The notes beneath the pieces are model-generated. The model was not told where the DNA came from, did no database searches, and was given only the letters and a program-made list of their open reading frames with translations. A stretch of DNA of 64,000 nt, from the NCBI RefSeq assembly GCF_000424385.1, contig NZ_AUJU01000023.1, forward strand, positions 1-64,000, given 5' to 3'. Every line of letters begins with the position of its first letter. Within the stretch, counting starts at the first letter, position 1. Positions 53,142 through 61,277 of this stretch are shown piece after piece. The DNA comes from Butyrivibrio sp. LC3010. GTDB taxonomy: Bacteria > Bacillota > Clostridia > Lachnospirales > Lachnospiraceae. Made by a program: the position numbers and the translations under genes.

Positions 53142-54032
53142 ATGGACAAGCAAAAAACAGGTCAGGTAATCAAAGAGGCAAGGACAAAGAAAGGGTACAC
53201 CCAGGCTGAACTGGGGGATATCCTTGGAGTAACCAATAAGGCTGTTTCGAGGTGGGAAAAAGGAGACAGTTTTCCTGATGTTGGTGTAATTGAAAATCTT
53301 GCAAATGCTCTTGATATCAGTATAGAAGAAATAATCGTAGGCAGCAAAAATCAAATGACCACGGAAGCTGCTCTTAATGAACTGCTTAAAACATTAAAAA
53401 TGCAGCGCAGGCAGAAAGTAAGAATACTTCTTAGGGCACTTGTTTGTACCATTTATGGAGTTATTATCATCGTGGCAGGATATGGCATATTCCATGGACC
53501 GTCGATTTTCCCACTTTATGCAGATTTTTATCCATTAATCCTTGCTATCATGGCTGCTATGGTCATATTTATGATGATTTCTTCGAGAGGGAAGCTCTCA
53601 ATGAGGATTCTATCCAGGCCAGATCTTGCAAGATTTGCAGCTTCCCTAATAAGCGGAGTATATAGTTCTCTTATGTTTGGCTGGTGCATCTTAAAGATCA
53701 TGCATGGTGTGATGCCTTTTGGTATGGAGCCTGTGCAGGTTGGGCCATTTATTGAAAAACAGTTTCTTGTAGTTTTTCTATTGAATCTTCTGATCATTTC
53801 AATTGAGATTTTCAGGAGCATAAAGGATGACGTGAGCTTTCCGGTTACTGCATATGCCTCACTCGTAGTACTTAACCTGGAGCTGGTGTATGAGGCGCTG
53901 CTTAGTGAGCTGACTACTGGGGACGTATTTATACATGTTTTTTTCAAGTACACAGCGATATTATATTGTGCGCTCATATCAATAGGGGTAATTCTAATGG
54001 TTTTGGATAAAAGAAATGCTGATAAAAACTGA
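53142..54032 (+). CDS. XRE-family regulator with membrane domain
   Basis: A 296-residue protein. Residues 1-65 are an HTH_3 DNA-binding domain (GYTQAELGDILGVTNKAVSR, WEKGDSFPDVGVIENLANAL). The rest holds five to six hydrophobic segments (VRILLRALVCTIYGVIIIVA onward), as in membrane-tethered XRE regulators common in Firmicutes. It may sense envelope state and control nearby genes directly. TTGGAGGG precedes ATG 53142. Confidence 0.82.
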   Translation: MDKQKTGQVIKEARTKKGYTQAELGDILGVTNKAVSRWEKGDSFPDVGVIENLANALDISIEEIIVGSKNQMTTEAALNELLKTLKMQRRQKVRILLRALVCTIYGVIIIVAGYGIFHGPSIFPLYADFYPLILAIMAAMVIFMMISSRGKLSMRILSRPDLARFAASLISGVYSSLMFGWCILKIMHGVMPFGMEPVQVGPFIEKQFLVVFLLNLLIISIEIFRSIKDDVSFPVTAYASLVVLNLELVYEALLSELTTGDVFIHVFFKYTAILYCALISIGVILMVLDKRNADKN

Positions 54033-54105
54033 TTTTGAACCGGTACAATGATTGGGCATGGAATAATAAATATAATTATCCTAAAAATAATATTTTATAC
54101 ATAAC

Positions 54106-54144
54106 AGGACAAATAAAAGGCTTAAAAAGCCTTTTATTTGTCCT
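54106..54144. repeat. 18-bp perfect palindrome upstream of the ATPase gene
   Basis: The left arm AGGACAAATAAAAGGCTT (54106-54123) is the exact reverse complement of 54127-54144, with a three-base loop. A second inverted pair, TCCTATAAG (54141-54149) and CTTATAGGA (54164-54172), is nested to its right, and AGGACAAATAAG recurs at 54169-54180 inside the promoter. It may be a terminator for the XRE gene, an operator, or the end of a mobile unit. Confidence 0.8.
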
Positions 54145-54159
54145 ATAAGGTAATATAAA

Positions 54160-54187
54160 TTGACTTATAGGACAAATAAGATATAAT
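54160..54187 (+). promoter_or_regulatory. Promoter with operator-like repeat, near-leaderless
   Basis: TTGACT (54160-54165) and TATAAT (54182-54187) are separated by 16 bases, and AGGACAAATAAG fills most of the spacer. The ATPase ATG begins six bases after the -10 box, so the transcript would start at or next to the start codon, and no ribosome binding site precedes it. Confidence 0.65.
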
Positions 54188-54193
54188 TAAAGT

Positions 54194-55627
54194 ATGATAG
54201 GAAGAATAAAAGAACAGGATGAATTGAATAGACTATACGAAAGAAACCAGTCAGACTTTGTGGTTATTTATGGCAGAAGGCGAGTAGGAAAGACGTATCT
54301 TGTAAACAATACGTTCAGGGGACGGTATGCTTTTCATCACACGGGGTTGTCACCTGTCAATGAAAAAGGTGAAAAAGTTACATTAAACGACCAGCTTGAA
54401 AGCTTTTATTTGTCTCTGCAAATGTATGGAATGAAAAAAAGTGCAAAACCATCCAGTTGGCTTGAAGCCTTCTTTATGCTTAAGAAACTGCTGACTGAAA
54501 AAGACGATGGCTCAAAGCAGGTAGTTTTTATCGATGAACTCCCCTGGATGGATACAAAAAGATCCAGATTTATTACTGCGTTCGAAGAATTCTATAATGG
54601 CTGGTGCAATGAACGCGGAAATATCATGCTGATAGTATGTGGAAGCGCTAACTCATGGATTCAGAATAAGCTGATAAGTAATAAAGGTGGTCTATATAAT
54701 AGAATTACCCACAAGATTAAGTTGTTACCGTTTACACTAAGAGAGTGTGAAGAATACTTCCTAAGCCAAAATATCCAGTTTTCAAGATATGATATTACGC
54801 AAAGTTACATGGTGTTTGGTGGAGTTCCTTACTATCTTGGATATATGGATGGAAGGTTGAGCCTTGCTCAGAATATTGACCGGATATTGTTTGATGAAAA
54901 CCCTTTGCTAAAAGGAGAATATGATAATCTCTTCACATCAGCATTTGATAAGCCTACAAAAACCAGGGAAATTGTTGAGTTCTTATTTGAAAAGGGTATT
55001 GGATATACAAGAAGTGAAATAGCCGGAAAGTTTAAAGATGTCTCGGGCAGCGAGCTTAACAAGATATTGGCATCACTAGAAGAAAGTGACTTTTTGATAA
55101 AGTACATCCCATTTGCAGACGGCAAAAGAGAAGAAAAATATAGATTGTCGGATCCGTATTGCCTGACATATTTAAATTTTATCAAAGGGAAGAGGAATAG
55201 AGAAAATTTCTGGCAACACAATGTTAATTCAAGCGTTTTAAATATCTGGAGAGGTTTGGCTTTTGAGAATGTATGTTATCTGCATTATCCTCAGATAAAG
55301 AAAGCCCTTGAGATTAATGGCGTCGAAGCAAGTATGTCTATGTGGATAAAAGAAAAAAGTGATGATTCCGAAGGAACCCAAATAGACTTGCTAATAGATC
55401 GTGCAGATAATGTGGTGAACCTCTGTGAACTGAAATTTTATAGTGGTGAGTTTTCAGTTGACTACAATTATGAAGAAAAGATGCGAACAAGGGACAGGCT
55501 TGTTATGGAAAAGATTTCCCGAAAAAAAGTAGTCAGGAATACACTTGTAACGACTTATGGTTTAAAGAAAAATTCATATAGTGGGATATTTGTTAATGTA
55601 ATAACTTTGGATGATTTGTTTGCATAA
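54194..55627 (+). CDS. AAA ATPase with DUF234 domain
   Basis: A 477-residue protein of the archaeal-type ATPase family. The N-terminus IGRIKEQDELNRLYER is followed by Walker A VIYGRRRVGKTYL and Walker B VVFIDELPWMDT, then a sensor IMLIVCGSANSW. A winged-helix region follows (GIGYTRSEIAGKFKDVSGSE). The C-terminal DUF234 domain has a nuclease-like strand pattern (GTQIDLLIDR, NLCELKFYSGEFSVDYNYEE) with the D...ExK arrangement of PD-(D/E)XK folds. The family's role is unsettled; mobile and defence-type functions have been suggested. The near-leaderless start and palindromes upstream mark it as an independently regulated unit. Confidence 0.86.
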   Translation: MIGRIKEQDELNRLYERNQSDFVVIYGRRRVGKTYLVNNTFRGRYAFHHTGLSPVNEKGEKVTLNDQLESFYLSLQMYGMKKSAKPSSWLEAFFMLKKLLTEKDDGSKQVVFIDELPWMDTKRSRFITAFEEFYNGWCNERGNIMLIVCGSANSWIQNKLISNKGGLYNRITHKIKLLPFTLRECEEYFLSQNIQFSRYDITQSYMVFGGVPYYLGYMDGRLSLAQNIDRILFDENPLLKGEYDNLFTSAFDKPTKTREIVEFLFEKGIGYTRSEIAGKFKDVSGSELNKILASLEESDFLIKYIPFADGKREEKYRLSDPYCLTYLNFIKGKRNRENFWQHNVNSSVLNIWRGLAFENVCYLHYPQIKKALEINGVEASMSMWIKEKSDDSEGTQIDLLIDRADNVVNLCELKFYSGEFSVDYNYEEKMRTRDRLVMEKISRKKVVRNTLVTTYGLKKNSYSGIFVNVITLDDLFA

Positions 55628-55662
55628 AAAGGGTAACTGGTATCATTATTTTAAATGAAAAC

Positions 55663-55698
55663 GGACTCATTTCCACATAGGAAGTGAGTCCGAAATTT
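55663..55698. terminator. Bidirectional terminator
   Basis: GGACTCA (55663-55669) pairs with TGAGTCC (55685-55691), with an inner TTCC/GGAA, followed by a T-run on the plus strand. It lies between the convergent ATPase and HU genes. Confidence 0.82.
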
Positions 55699-55765
55699 TT
55701 TGTAATGATGTAATGACTAATTTGCGTTCCTTACAAAACAGGTTTAATAGTTGCAGTTACTTTAA

Positions 55766-56044
55766 TTACTTCTTGTTTACAAGGTCCTTAAGAGCCTTAC
55801 CAGCCTTAAACTTAGGAGCGATGGAAGCAGGAATCTTGATCTCGGCACCAGTCTGAGGGTTCTTACCCTTTCTTGCTGCTCTCTTAGCTGTCTCAAAAGT
55901 ACCAAAGCCAACGAGCTGAACTTTGTCCTTCTTCTTGAGCTGCTTTGAAACAACATCGATGAAAGCCTTTAAAGCCTTCTCTGTGTCCTTCTTGCTAAGG
56001 CCAGTCTCTTTAGCCATAGCTTCAACGAGTTCAGTCTTATTCAT
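55766..56044 (-). CDS. hup: HU-family nucleoid protein
   Basis: A 92-residue histone-like DNA-bending protein. MNKTELVEAMAKETGLSKKD is the standard HU N-terminus, VQLVGFGTFETAKRAARKGK leads into the DNA-binding arm, whose tip reads NPQTG followed by IKIPASIAPKFKAGKAL. GGAGGTGAAAAAGT precedes the ATG. The codon use is biased towards CTT/AAG-type preferred codons, as in highly expressed genes. A highly expressed HU gene here supports a chromid or chromosome over a small plasmid; HU could also assist the iteron origin. Confidence 0.95.
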   Translation of the reverse strand: MNKTELVEAMAKETGLSKKDTEKALKAFIDVVSKQLKKKDKVQLVGFGTFETAKRAARKGKNPQTGAEIKIPASIAPKFKAGKALKDLVNKK

Positions 56045-56249
56045 ACTTTTTCACCTCCATAAGAATGTGTAGTTGCGGGTTTATGCGCCCTGGTTGGTCT
56101 CGTTTTACGCCTTATGCCGTATTTTGTGAATAAGTTTCCTTGATTTTATGAGGTTTAGTTCATCAATTGTTCATGGCTTCATTATTGTAAAACGCATAAT
56201 ACAACCTTAAAATTGTAAGTAATAATTCAGAAAAATGGAGACTTGAAAT

Positions 56250-56567
56250 ATGGCAGGATTGTCTGAAAAAGACTGGAAACTTTTTAGAAAGAACCTTCCT
56301 GAGTGGCAGGAAGCATATATGGGGAAGCTTGTTGAGGAATATAAGGAAATCCTAAACAGCGATAAGCTCCCATCTGATAAATACTGGGCACTTGAAGGGC
56401 GCCTAAAGTCTGACAAGAGAAATCCTGGAGTTGTGATCACAGATATCAGCAGATCAAACTTTTACGATCATCTTGTATCTCTTTTAAGGTACAAGGTCAT
56501 AACCATGGATGATCTTAGGGATTTCAGTGATGATACAAAAGATATAATTAAAAGGCTGATAGGATAA
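56250..56567 (+). CDS. Small helical hypothetical protein (105 aa)
   Basis: Soluble, with heptad-like helices (MAGLSEKDWKLFRKNLPEWQ, AYMGKLVEEYKEILNSD) and a conserved-looking NPGVVITDISRSNFYDHLVS, then YKVITMDDLRDFSDD. I recall such proteins being misnamed as multidrug transporters in Clostridia; there is no membrane segment here. The ribosome binding site is weak (GGAGACTTG). Followed ten bases later by the next gene. Function unknown. Confidence 0.7.
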   Translation: MAGLSEKDWKLFRKNLPEWQEAYMGKLVEEYKEILNSDKLPSDKYWALEGRLKSDKRNPGVVITDISRSNFYDHLVSLLRYKVITMDDLRDFSDDTKDIIKRLIG

Positions 56568-56577
56568 TGAGGGGATA

Positions 56578-56970
56578 ATGAAAGATAACAGATACGCGAA
56601 CATCATTGTATGCTATGGGGATGCTGACAGGGATATCCTGACAAAACAGATAAAGATGTTCAGGGAAAGATACCAGTCTAAGGTTGTACTGGTAATGGAA
56701 TCTGAAGATGACACTAAATGGTTGGATAAGCATAGTGAACTGTTTGAAGAGGCCATGACCAGGACCGAAGGGGTGAGTCTTCATGATGATATTGTAAGTT
56801 ACTGCAACGCTCATCACTTATCAGAAAAAGAGACAATGCTTATAGCAGAATTTGGTGATACTGAACCTTTAACCGGGCTTGGATTTGAAGTTAAAAGCCC
56901 TGGTGCCATGGCAGAATCTTATAAAAAGGCGCTTGATATGCTTGGAAATATGATAAAGCCGAGGATATAG
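56578..56970 (+). CDS. Hypothetical alpha/beta protein (130 aa)
   Basis: The sequence ANIIVCYGDADRDILTKQIK followed by SKVVLVMESEDDTKWLDKHS looks like the first strand-helix units of a Rossmann-like or receiver-like fold. The C-terminal half is helical, with LTGLGFEVKSPGAM as a possible loop. GAGGGGATA precedes ATG 56578. It is probably co-transcribed with the upstream gene. No family recognised. Confidence 0.65.
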   Translation: MKDNRYANIIVCYGDADRDILTKQIKMFRERYQSKVVLVMESEDDTKWLDKHSELFEEAMTRTEGVSLHDDIVSYCNAHHLSEKETMLIAEFGDTEPLTGLGFEVKSPGAMAESYKKALDMLGNMIKPRI

Positions 56971-57052
56971 GAATATAATCTAAAATGTTGATGAGCTTAG
57001 CAACATCATTGGTGAATTTCGAATTTTGATTATAATTTGTAGGTGAAAGATA

Positions 57053-57208
57053 CTGAATTTGGCTTATCATGGTGTATCGCTGATTCCGCCTGAGTCTTTG
57101 AATTTATTTGAGAGCATTGTATCTGGGAAAGATAATCTGCAGGAATTTCAGAATTTGATCGCGCAGGCTGAATGCGAGAATAGATATATTATTCACTTCG
57201 GAATATGA
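57053..57208 (+). pseudogene. Open frame without ATG start (about 50 aa)
   Basis: The frame NLAYHGVSLIPPESLNLFES ... ENRYIIHFGI ends at TGA 57206-57208. Its composition is protein-like, and AGGTGAAAG precedes it, but the first codons are CTG (57053) or TTG (57059). It may be a small gene with a mutated start codon or a truly unusual start. The rest of the 420-base gap (56971-57392) holds nothing recognisable. Confidence 0.35.
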
Positions 57209-57392
57209 GGCAAAAATATTATGAAGTTAAGAAATGCTGTCTGATGCAATTCTGAGGAGAAATGGTATCAGGATGTATTATAAAATTGGAGAGTTAAGGA
57301 GTAAAAGCAGTACTTTTGTTTAGTTGATTTTCATATGATAAGTGTCAATCATGCGATATAATTAAAAAAGTTAAGATTATAAGGAGACTTTA

Positions 57393-57845
57393 GTGGGATT
57401 TATTAGGAAAAGACAACTGAAACAGCTATCCGGAATAAAAACAGCCATATTGTTGTTTTTGACGCTGGCCATCATTGCGGGTGGCCTGTTTTTTGATGCC
57501 CACAATATAGAGAATCTTTCAGATCATTTTGGACATGGTGTAACAACCAGTTCTGAGTCTTCTACGCTTCCGCTCAGGACCAATACTTATATAAAAGATA
57601 GCGATATGTTCATTATGGCAGCATCTGATGTCAGGGATGTTAGGACCGTAAGCGAAGTCATAAAACGATTGGAGCAAGGTTCCACCAGCAAGAGGGTGCT
57701 TGTTCTGTCATTGATTTTATGCATCCTGATTTCTGAGGGTGCTTTCTATACATCAGTACTACCGTCTATTTTTCCGTGGACAGATGTTATTTGTTCCAGG
57801 CGGACAATGATTCAGTATATCCATAGCCAGGACGGGGCTAAATAA
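57393..57845 (+). CDS. Two-segment membrane protein (150 aa)
   Basis: Hydrophobic segments at about residues 17-35 (TAILLFLTLAIIAGGLFFDA) and 100-120 (VLVLSLILCILISEGAFYTS) bracket an extracellular or cytoplasmic loop of about 65 residues. The start is GTG 57393 with AAGGAGA about seven bases upstream. The C-terminus is short and charged. No family recognised. Confidence 0.65.
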   Translation: MGFIRKRQLKQLSGIKTAILLFLTLAIIAGGLFFDAHNIENLSDHFGHGVTTSSESSTLPLRTNTYIKDSDMFIMAASDVRDVRTVSEVIKRLEQGSTSKRVLVLSLILCILISEGAFYTSVLPSIFPWTDVICSRRTMIQYIHSQDGAK

Positions 57846-58007
57846 TCCTATTTCATTTCCAACAAGAAACTATCAGTTTTGAAGGGCAGATATAGTCTGC
57901 TCTTGTTTGCGTGCGCGTTGCAGGTCAGTTGAGACTAACTGATATTTGACTGCAGCCAGTTTTGTACGCTTATTGCTGCAAAGAAGCAGCAGACAAGGAG
58001 ATGAAAA

Positions 58008-58157
58008 ATGTATACAACAGTAATGACAACAGTTATAGGTGTAATCTGCACGCTTCTTGTGATCGCTTCCCTTATATGGATGGCTATTGCTTATCGCAAG
58101 TCTGGTGAAAAGGAAGATAAGACTGAAGAAATTAAGGAGGGTAGGAAGCATGAGTGA
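58008..58157 (+). CDS. Small membrane protein (49 aa), first of a coupled pair
   Basis: The product is one hydrophobic helix (TTVIGVICTLLVIASLIWMA) followed by a charged cytoplasmic tail (KSGEKEDKTEEIKEGRKHE). AAGGAG lies eight bases before ATG 58008. Its last codons overlap the next start by eight bases and contain that gene's AAGGAGG. This tight coupling argues that both small ORFs are real. Confidence 0.65.
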   Translation: MYTTVMTTVIGVICTLLVIASLIWMAIAYRKSGEKEDKTEEIKEGRKHE

Positions 58158-58293
58158 TGTGATTACATACATATTTATATTTTTTATGGCAATTTTTGGA
58201 GGCCTTTCTACTATATATGTTGTGCTTGCACTTCCAGCTGTCCTGATATGGAAAGTGTACAGAAAAATCAAATTTGGTGAGAAGATAATGTGA
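58150..58293 (+). CDS. Small membrane protein (47 aa), second of a coupled pair
   Basis: One long hydrophobic segment (ITYIFIFFMAIFGGLSTIYV, VLALPAVLIW) ends in a basic tail (KVYRKIKFGEKIM), giving an N-out, C-in prediction. AAGGAGGGTAGGAAGC precedes ATG 58150. A long hairpin follows 18 bases after the stop. The pair could be small subunits of a membrane complex or a toxin-like pair; neither resembles a family I know. Confidence 0.65.
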   Translation: MSDVITYIFIFFMAIFGGLSTIYVVLALPAVLIWKVYRKIKFGEKIM

Positions 58294-58311
58294 CGGGGGA
58301 TCAATGAATTC

Positions 58312-58352
58312 GAGGCTGTATGCAGTTCAGTGTTTGAACAGTATGCAGCCTC
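58312..58352 (+). terminator. Long imperfect hairpin
   Basis: GAGGCTG pairs with CAGCCTC, and GTTCA with TGAAC inside, making a bulged stem. No T-run follows, so it may be a processing or regulatory structure more than a simple terminator. The remaining bases up to 58522 show no gene. Confidence 0.45.
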
Positions 58353-58522
58353 AACCCTTAAATAAGACTGGGAGGCAAATAGATTGGTATAAAGGTAATC
58401 CACAAATATAGTTTTCCTGACAGGAAATATATATCTTTCTAAACTATACAATTAGTGTATTATTATTTATATGAAATCCACCTAAAATGAAGGCAACAGA
58501 ACCGGATGGGAGGCTTCATTTT

Positions 58523-58753
58523 ATGGAACAGAACAAAGATATATCATACAGACAAATATTTAGAATATCAGATTACAGAAAGCTTATTCTTTCCAACGTG
58601 GTCAATCGTTTTGGGGATTCTATAGATTCAATAGCTTTCACATGGATTGTATATCAGATCACTCACAGTGCGGCGTGGTCAGCAATAGTATTTGGAGTTA
58701 ATTTCCTTCCCAATGTAGTAGTGCAGCCATTTGCAGGCGCTATTGTCGAAAAG
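58523..58753 (+). pseudogene. N-terminal fragment of an MFS transporter
   Basis: From ATG 58523 (GGGAGG ten bases upstream) come about 77 residues of a normal MFS start: SDYRKLILSNVVNRFGDSID, SIAFTWIVYQITHSAAWSAI, VVVQPFAGAIVEKM. A full transporter needs about 400 residues. At about 58754 the sequence changes to the middle of an unrelated TPR-regulator gene, and the MFS frame stops at 58796-58798. This is a deletion or recombination scar. Confidence 0.75.
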
Positions 58754-59705
58754 ATGGTCTTGGATATGATATGTCCTCCAAGAGGGTTACGGACATAGTA
58801 AGAAGAATAAATAAGCTGTTAAATGAGGGAAAGCATGATGAGGCAATGGCTGTGGCGGAAAAGGCAATTGTAAGATACCCTGGGAACTTTAAAATTCTCA
58901 AAGAGTCTGCACAGTTATACTCGGTAATTTACACCTTAGACGGTTCAGAGGCACATAAGAAAAGATCAATAGAGTTGTATGAAGCTTCGCTAAGATATAT
59001 ATCTCAAAATGATGATCCGGATTTTAATGAGATATTTATACGGTTTATGATTGCTGAGCTCAAAAGCGAAAAAGCTCCGGAGGAGGCTATTGAAGATTTC
59101 AAAAAAATAATTATTTAGGCATAGCAGATATAAATATAGCTCGCATATTAATGAAGACAGGCAGGATTGATGAATCACTACATGTATTTACAAGAGTTTT
59201 GGTCTCAGTAATTGTCAGGATGATAGGTCTTTCCATGAGTATGACAGGAGCACTCATTGCTACAAACAAAACCAAAGCCTTCAGTGAAGCCTATGATCTT
59301 ATACAGTGGGGGATGGAGTTTTTTGATTCTATCTCCAAAGAGGAAAACAGCTATTTATCCAAAGTGAAAGTTACGCTTCTGATTCTCAAGGCTATGTGTC
59401 TGGCCTGCCTTAAAGAGTATGAAGATATGAGAAATAGTGTGGATGAAGCATATTCGTTAGCACAGGAGTATGATAAGAATCCAACCAATAGTCTTTCCGG
59501 GAAAATAAAGTTTTGGCATGCAAATGAAGACTTTAAGCCAGCTCTATATGATGATTTGGGACAGAGCGCTGTTGATAGTATTGAAAAGTTACTTGCGCTG
59601 GATGATAATGAGCCTTTCCCGGAAAGTGTGGTTAAGAAAATAACTGAAGTAAAGAAGTATTGGGAGAGTATTAAAAAGGAAGATGAAAGAACGGCTTATA
59701 GATGA
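58754..59705 (+). pseudogene. Headless and frameshifted TPR regulator
   Basis: The sequence resumes as LGYDMSSKRVTDIVRRINKL, followed by LNEGKHDEAMAVAEKAIVRY and GNFKILKESAQLYS, the linker and first repeats of XRE-TPR regulators from Firmicutes. The N-terminal HTH is missing. Near 59100-59120, within an A-run, the frame shifts: after EDFKK it continues in another frame as NNYLGIADINIARILMKTGR and on to 59705. Joining the two frames restores a continuous TPR region. Two lesions make function very unlikely. Confidence 0.75.
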
Positions 59706-60135
59706 TGAAATAAGACTTATTCCATATTACAGAAACGATAAGGTATCACTTCCCTGGTATCAAGACCTTGATGTATGTAAACAGGTTGACAACAGGGATG
59801 AACCATATGATCTGGAGCTTTTGCATTGTATGTATGATTATCTCAGTTCTCATGGAGATTGTTACTATATAGAGTACAAGGGGACGCTGGTTGGAGATGT
59901 CTCCCTAAGAGATAATACGGAAGTTGCCATTGTGGTGTGCAAGGAATATCAGAATCAGCATATTGGAAGACGTTGCATTGAGGATATGCTGAGATTGGCG
60001 AAAGAAAAAGGCATGCAGACAGTCAAGGCTAATATTTATTCCTTTAATACACAGAGTCAGTGTATGTTTGAATCTGTAGGATTTAAGAAAACAGATGAAG
60101 AGTGGTATGAATTCAAGGTATATGCTGATGATTAA
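59683..60135 (+). CDS. GNAT acetyltransferase
   Basis: A 150-residue acetyltransferase. EVAIVVCKEYQNQHIGRRCI holds the acetyl-CoA loop (QNQHIG), and YSFNTQSQCMFESVGFKKTD is the usual C-terminal motif. It starts within the end of the broken TPR gene (23-base overlap); no strong ribosome binding site is visible. The next gene, a third GNAT, overlaps its end. It belongs to a different subfamily from the two duplicated copies. Confidence 0.82.
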   Translation: MKERLIDDEIRLIPYYRNDKVSLPWYQDLDVCKQVDNRDEPYDLELLHCMYDYLSSHGDCYYIEYKGTLVGDVSLRDNTEVAIVVCKEYQNQHIGRRCIEDMLRLAKEKGMQTVKANIYSFNTQSQCMFESVGFKKTDEEWYEFKVYADD

Positions 60136-60613
60136 AAGAATAGAACCTAAGGTTTATGATTATATCCTTAAATTAAATGAAGAATATGTCGATGTCCTGA
60201 TACCTACGGACAGAGGAGAACTGGAATATTTTGCAGAAAAAGCAGTGCTCTTTCATGTTATCTATGTAGATGAGAGTCCTGCTGGTTTTATCATTGCCTT
60301 ACGAGAAGGTCTTGAGGACTATGATTTCAAGAGTTATAGATGGTTTAAAGAGCGGTATTCCAAATTCCTTTATATAGACAGAATTGTTGTTGATAAAGAA
60401 TACTGGAAAAAGGGTATAGGACGTAAGTTATATCAATATGCATTCGATTATGCCAAAGGAAATGACATAGAGATAGTAGGCGCTGCGATTACTACTGTTC
60501 CTTATAATAAAGAGAGTCTGGCTTTTCACGCAAATATGGGTATTCATGAAGTTGGGGAGCAGCTTATCCGTGGAGGTAATGTCAGAATATCGCAACAGGT
60601 TAAAGAATTATGA
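60128..60613 (+). CDS. GNAT acetyltransferase, copy B (duplicate of 37569)
   Basis: A 161-residue acetyltransferase nearly identical to copy A over its middle: YRWFKERYSKFLYIDRIVVD and KKGIGRKLYQYAFDY are unchanged. Differences include EYVDVLIP, ESPAG, YAKGND and MGIHEVG. A single base change (AGA to TGA) ends it seven residues earlier than copy A. The start is ATG 60128 or 60122, overlapping the preceding GNAT gene by about eight bases; copy A has its own start region, so the duplicated block begins at about IEPK. Probably still functional. Confidence 0.82.
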   Translation: MIKRIEPKVYDYILKLNEEYVDVLIPTDRGELEYFAEKAVLFHVIYVDESPAGFIIALREGLEDYDFKSYRWFKERYSKFLYIDRIVVDKEYWKKGIGRKLYQYAFDYAKGNDIEIVGAAITTVPYNKESLAFHANMGIHEVGEQLIRGGNVRISQQVKEL

Positions 60614-60635
60614 ATTGTGAAAGGGTGATTATGAT

Positions 60636-60712
60636 ATAGAAATCATAATAAAAACTATGGAAACTAAGAGTCTTGGCGCTGTAGAAATTAGAATGGTTCG
60701 AGAAGATTTATA
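60636..60712 (+). pseudogene. Internally deleted copy of the second GNAT gene
   Basis: Directly after copy B the sequence matches the start of the gene at 38083 (AATCATAATAAAA..ATGGAAAC), jumps about 400 bases and continues with its end (AAGAGTCTTGGCGCT..AGAATGGTT). The start codon is changed to ATA (60636-60638). This is a scar of the duplicated two-gene block. The remaining bases up to 60896 carry no gene. Confidence 0.8.
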
Positions 60713-60896
60713 AAATGATTTACTGAAAAGCTTTTGGGATTTCCTAAGAGCTTTTTTGTTTAATAAAAGCAAAAAGATACAGTCAAATCAAATTGACTCA
60801 TACTAACAAATGACATATACTTTTATTGTGACATTTGGGGAAATCAGCCGTATCAGGCGAAATTCAAATTGTAAAAAAAATACAGGGAGATAACGG

Positions 60897-61277
60897 ATGT
60901 ACTTAACACAGAGTGAGATGGAGATAATGCAGGCATACTGGACAGCGGAGAAAGAGATGTCTTTGGCAGAGTTGATCGAGGCAAGTCCTAACAGGTGTTG
61001 GAAGGACAGATCAGGTTTTTCTATCATAAACAGTCTTATAAAAAAAGGCCTTCTTAAAGAAGTGGGATATACTCACAGTGGGAAGACAATTGCCAGGACT
61101 TTTGCACCTGAGGTCAGCTGCACGGAATATATGATGGAAGAACTGATGCAGTATGAAGGGAAGATATCTTTGCCTCAGCTGGTTTCAGGGATAATTGGGA
61201 CTGGAAAAGTTGATGCAAATGAAATAGAAGAACTGGACAGACTTGTAAAAGAAAAGAAGAAGGAAATCGGGAAATGA
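60897..61277 (+). CDS. BlaI/MecI/CopY-family repressor
   Basis: A 126-residue winged-helix repressor: LTQSEMEIMQAYWTAEKEMS, LAELIEASPNRCWKDRSGFS and IINSLIKKGLLKEVGYTHSG. The C-terminal part should dimerise and contain the protease-cut site. The stop overlaps the start of the M56 gene by four bases (ATGA), the usual blaI-blaR1 arrangement. No beta-lactamase is nearby; the pair may control the downstream small membrane protein and lipoprotein or itself. Confidence 0.86.
   Translation: MYLTQSEMEIMQAYWTAEKEMSLAELIEASPNRCWKDRSGFSIINSLIKKGLLKEVGYTHSGKTIARTFAPEVSCTEYMMEELMQYEGKISLPQLVSGIIGTGKVDANEIEELDRLVKEKKKEIGK

Noticed and set aside
54106..54180. Palindromes as insertion-sequence ends
   Set aside because: No matching inverted end or target duplication was seen after the ATPase gene, and no transposase is present; kept only as an alternative.
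57873..58451. 192-codon minus-strand frame
   Set aside because: It is antisense to two well-signalled coupled small genes and has no ribosome binding site or family resemblance.
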